This document shows positions 63,840-64,000 of a DNA stretch of 64,000 nucleotides, in pieces. Under the pieces are notes generated by a model, which saw nothing but the letters and a program-made list of their open reading frames with translations, did no database searches and was not told the origin of the DNA. This DNA is from an uncultured Methanolobus sp. GTDB taxonomy: Archaea > Halobacteriota > Methanosarcinia > Methanosarcinales > Methanosarcinaceae. The first letter of the stretch is position 1; each line of letters opens with the position of its first letter. The translations under genes and the position numbers were made by a program. The stretch spans positions 2,435,562 through 2,499,561 of the forward strand of contig NZ_OY763421.1 of the NCBI RefSeq assembly GCF_963667555.1. Direction: 5' to 3'.

Positions 63840-64000
63840 AAACTCTACTAATATTATAGATTAGTTCCGATGGGCTGAAAGGCATATTCGGAACAATACT
63901 ATTTTTTTAAAAACGAGTGCATTAGGCTCTTTTTTATATAAGGATTGTGCAATCTGTTTAGACCTCATAATCCACGAACATCTATATATACAATAAAAGT

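Overview
The window reads as chromosomal DNA of a methanogenic archaeon of the Methanosarcinales (Methanosarcinaceae, of the Methanolobus/Methanococcoides type). This rests on archaeal information genes (DnaG primase, RPA, Nob1, TiaS, ArcS, RtcA, KptA, UPF0058), TATA-type promoters, a 16S 3' end carrying the anti-Shine-Dalgarno CCTCC, an archaeal rRNA operon with tRNA-Ala in the spacer, a PGF-CTERM surface protein, a glycine betaine ABC transporter, and the tetrahydrofolate enzyme set known from Methanosarcina. The genus is inference. No CRISPR array, prophage or complete insertion sequence was seen.

Layout. 1-5.3 kb: 3' part of an AIR-synthase-like gene, a stomatin/NfeD membrane protease pair, and a multidomain DHH (RecJ-like) protein. 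5.3-13.2 kb: PyrE-like regulator, Nob1, two single-domain KaiC/RAD55 ATPases, NadE, TiaS, a PAS-GAF histidine kinase and an XRE-type regulator. 13.2-18.0 kb: folate C1 cluster purN-glyA-folD-folP-metV. 18.0-28.5 kb: an A+T-richer accessory island with a membrane-anchored winged-helix regulator, a small secreted protein, a beta-propeller protein, two paralogous ABC-2 permeases, a NEW3-like membrane protein, an ABC ATPase, PepSY proteins (one truncated) and a tandem pair of small membrane proteins. 28.5-31.4 kb: tightly coupled metF-thiC-cofE-like operon. 31.6-38.1 kb: secreted alkaline phosphatase, proVWX-type betaine transporter and a dihydrolipoamide-dehydrogenase-like flavoprotein. 38.6-43.65 kb, minus strand: rRNA operon, transcribed 16S, tRNA-Ala, 23S, tRNA-Cys, 5S. 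44.2-51.9 kb: leuA-type synthase, chemoreceptor, TatD/MBL/YgiQ operon and the PGF-CTERM protein. 51.9-58.8 kb: GlcD/GlcF-type oxidase, ArcS, RimI-type acetyltransferase, UPF0058 and DnaG. 59.4-63.8 kb: CoA-disulfide-reductase-like flavoprotein, RtcA, KptA and a three-OB RPA.

How the genes work together. The folate cluster plus the distant metF makes a nearly complete tetrahydrofolate C1 path (pterin/pABA condensation, serine to methylene-THF, oxidation to formyl-THF for purines, reduction to methyl-THF), separate from the methanopterin pathway of methanogenesis. The island at 19-25 kb looks like one envelope-associated ABC system whose substrate is unknown; it is the best candidate here for an undescribed system. 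tRNA/rRNA maturation genes (tiaS, arcS, rtcA, kptA, nob1) are scattered through the window.

A caution on sequence quality: three genes (proV, the flavoprotein at 36.7-38.1 kb, and leuA) are each broken by one apparent single-base indel, two of them in homopolymers, all between 33.9 and 44.3 kb. They may be assembly errors; proV also carries an A AAA AAG slippery heptamer in the correct phase for -1 frameshifting.
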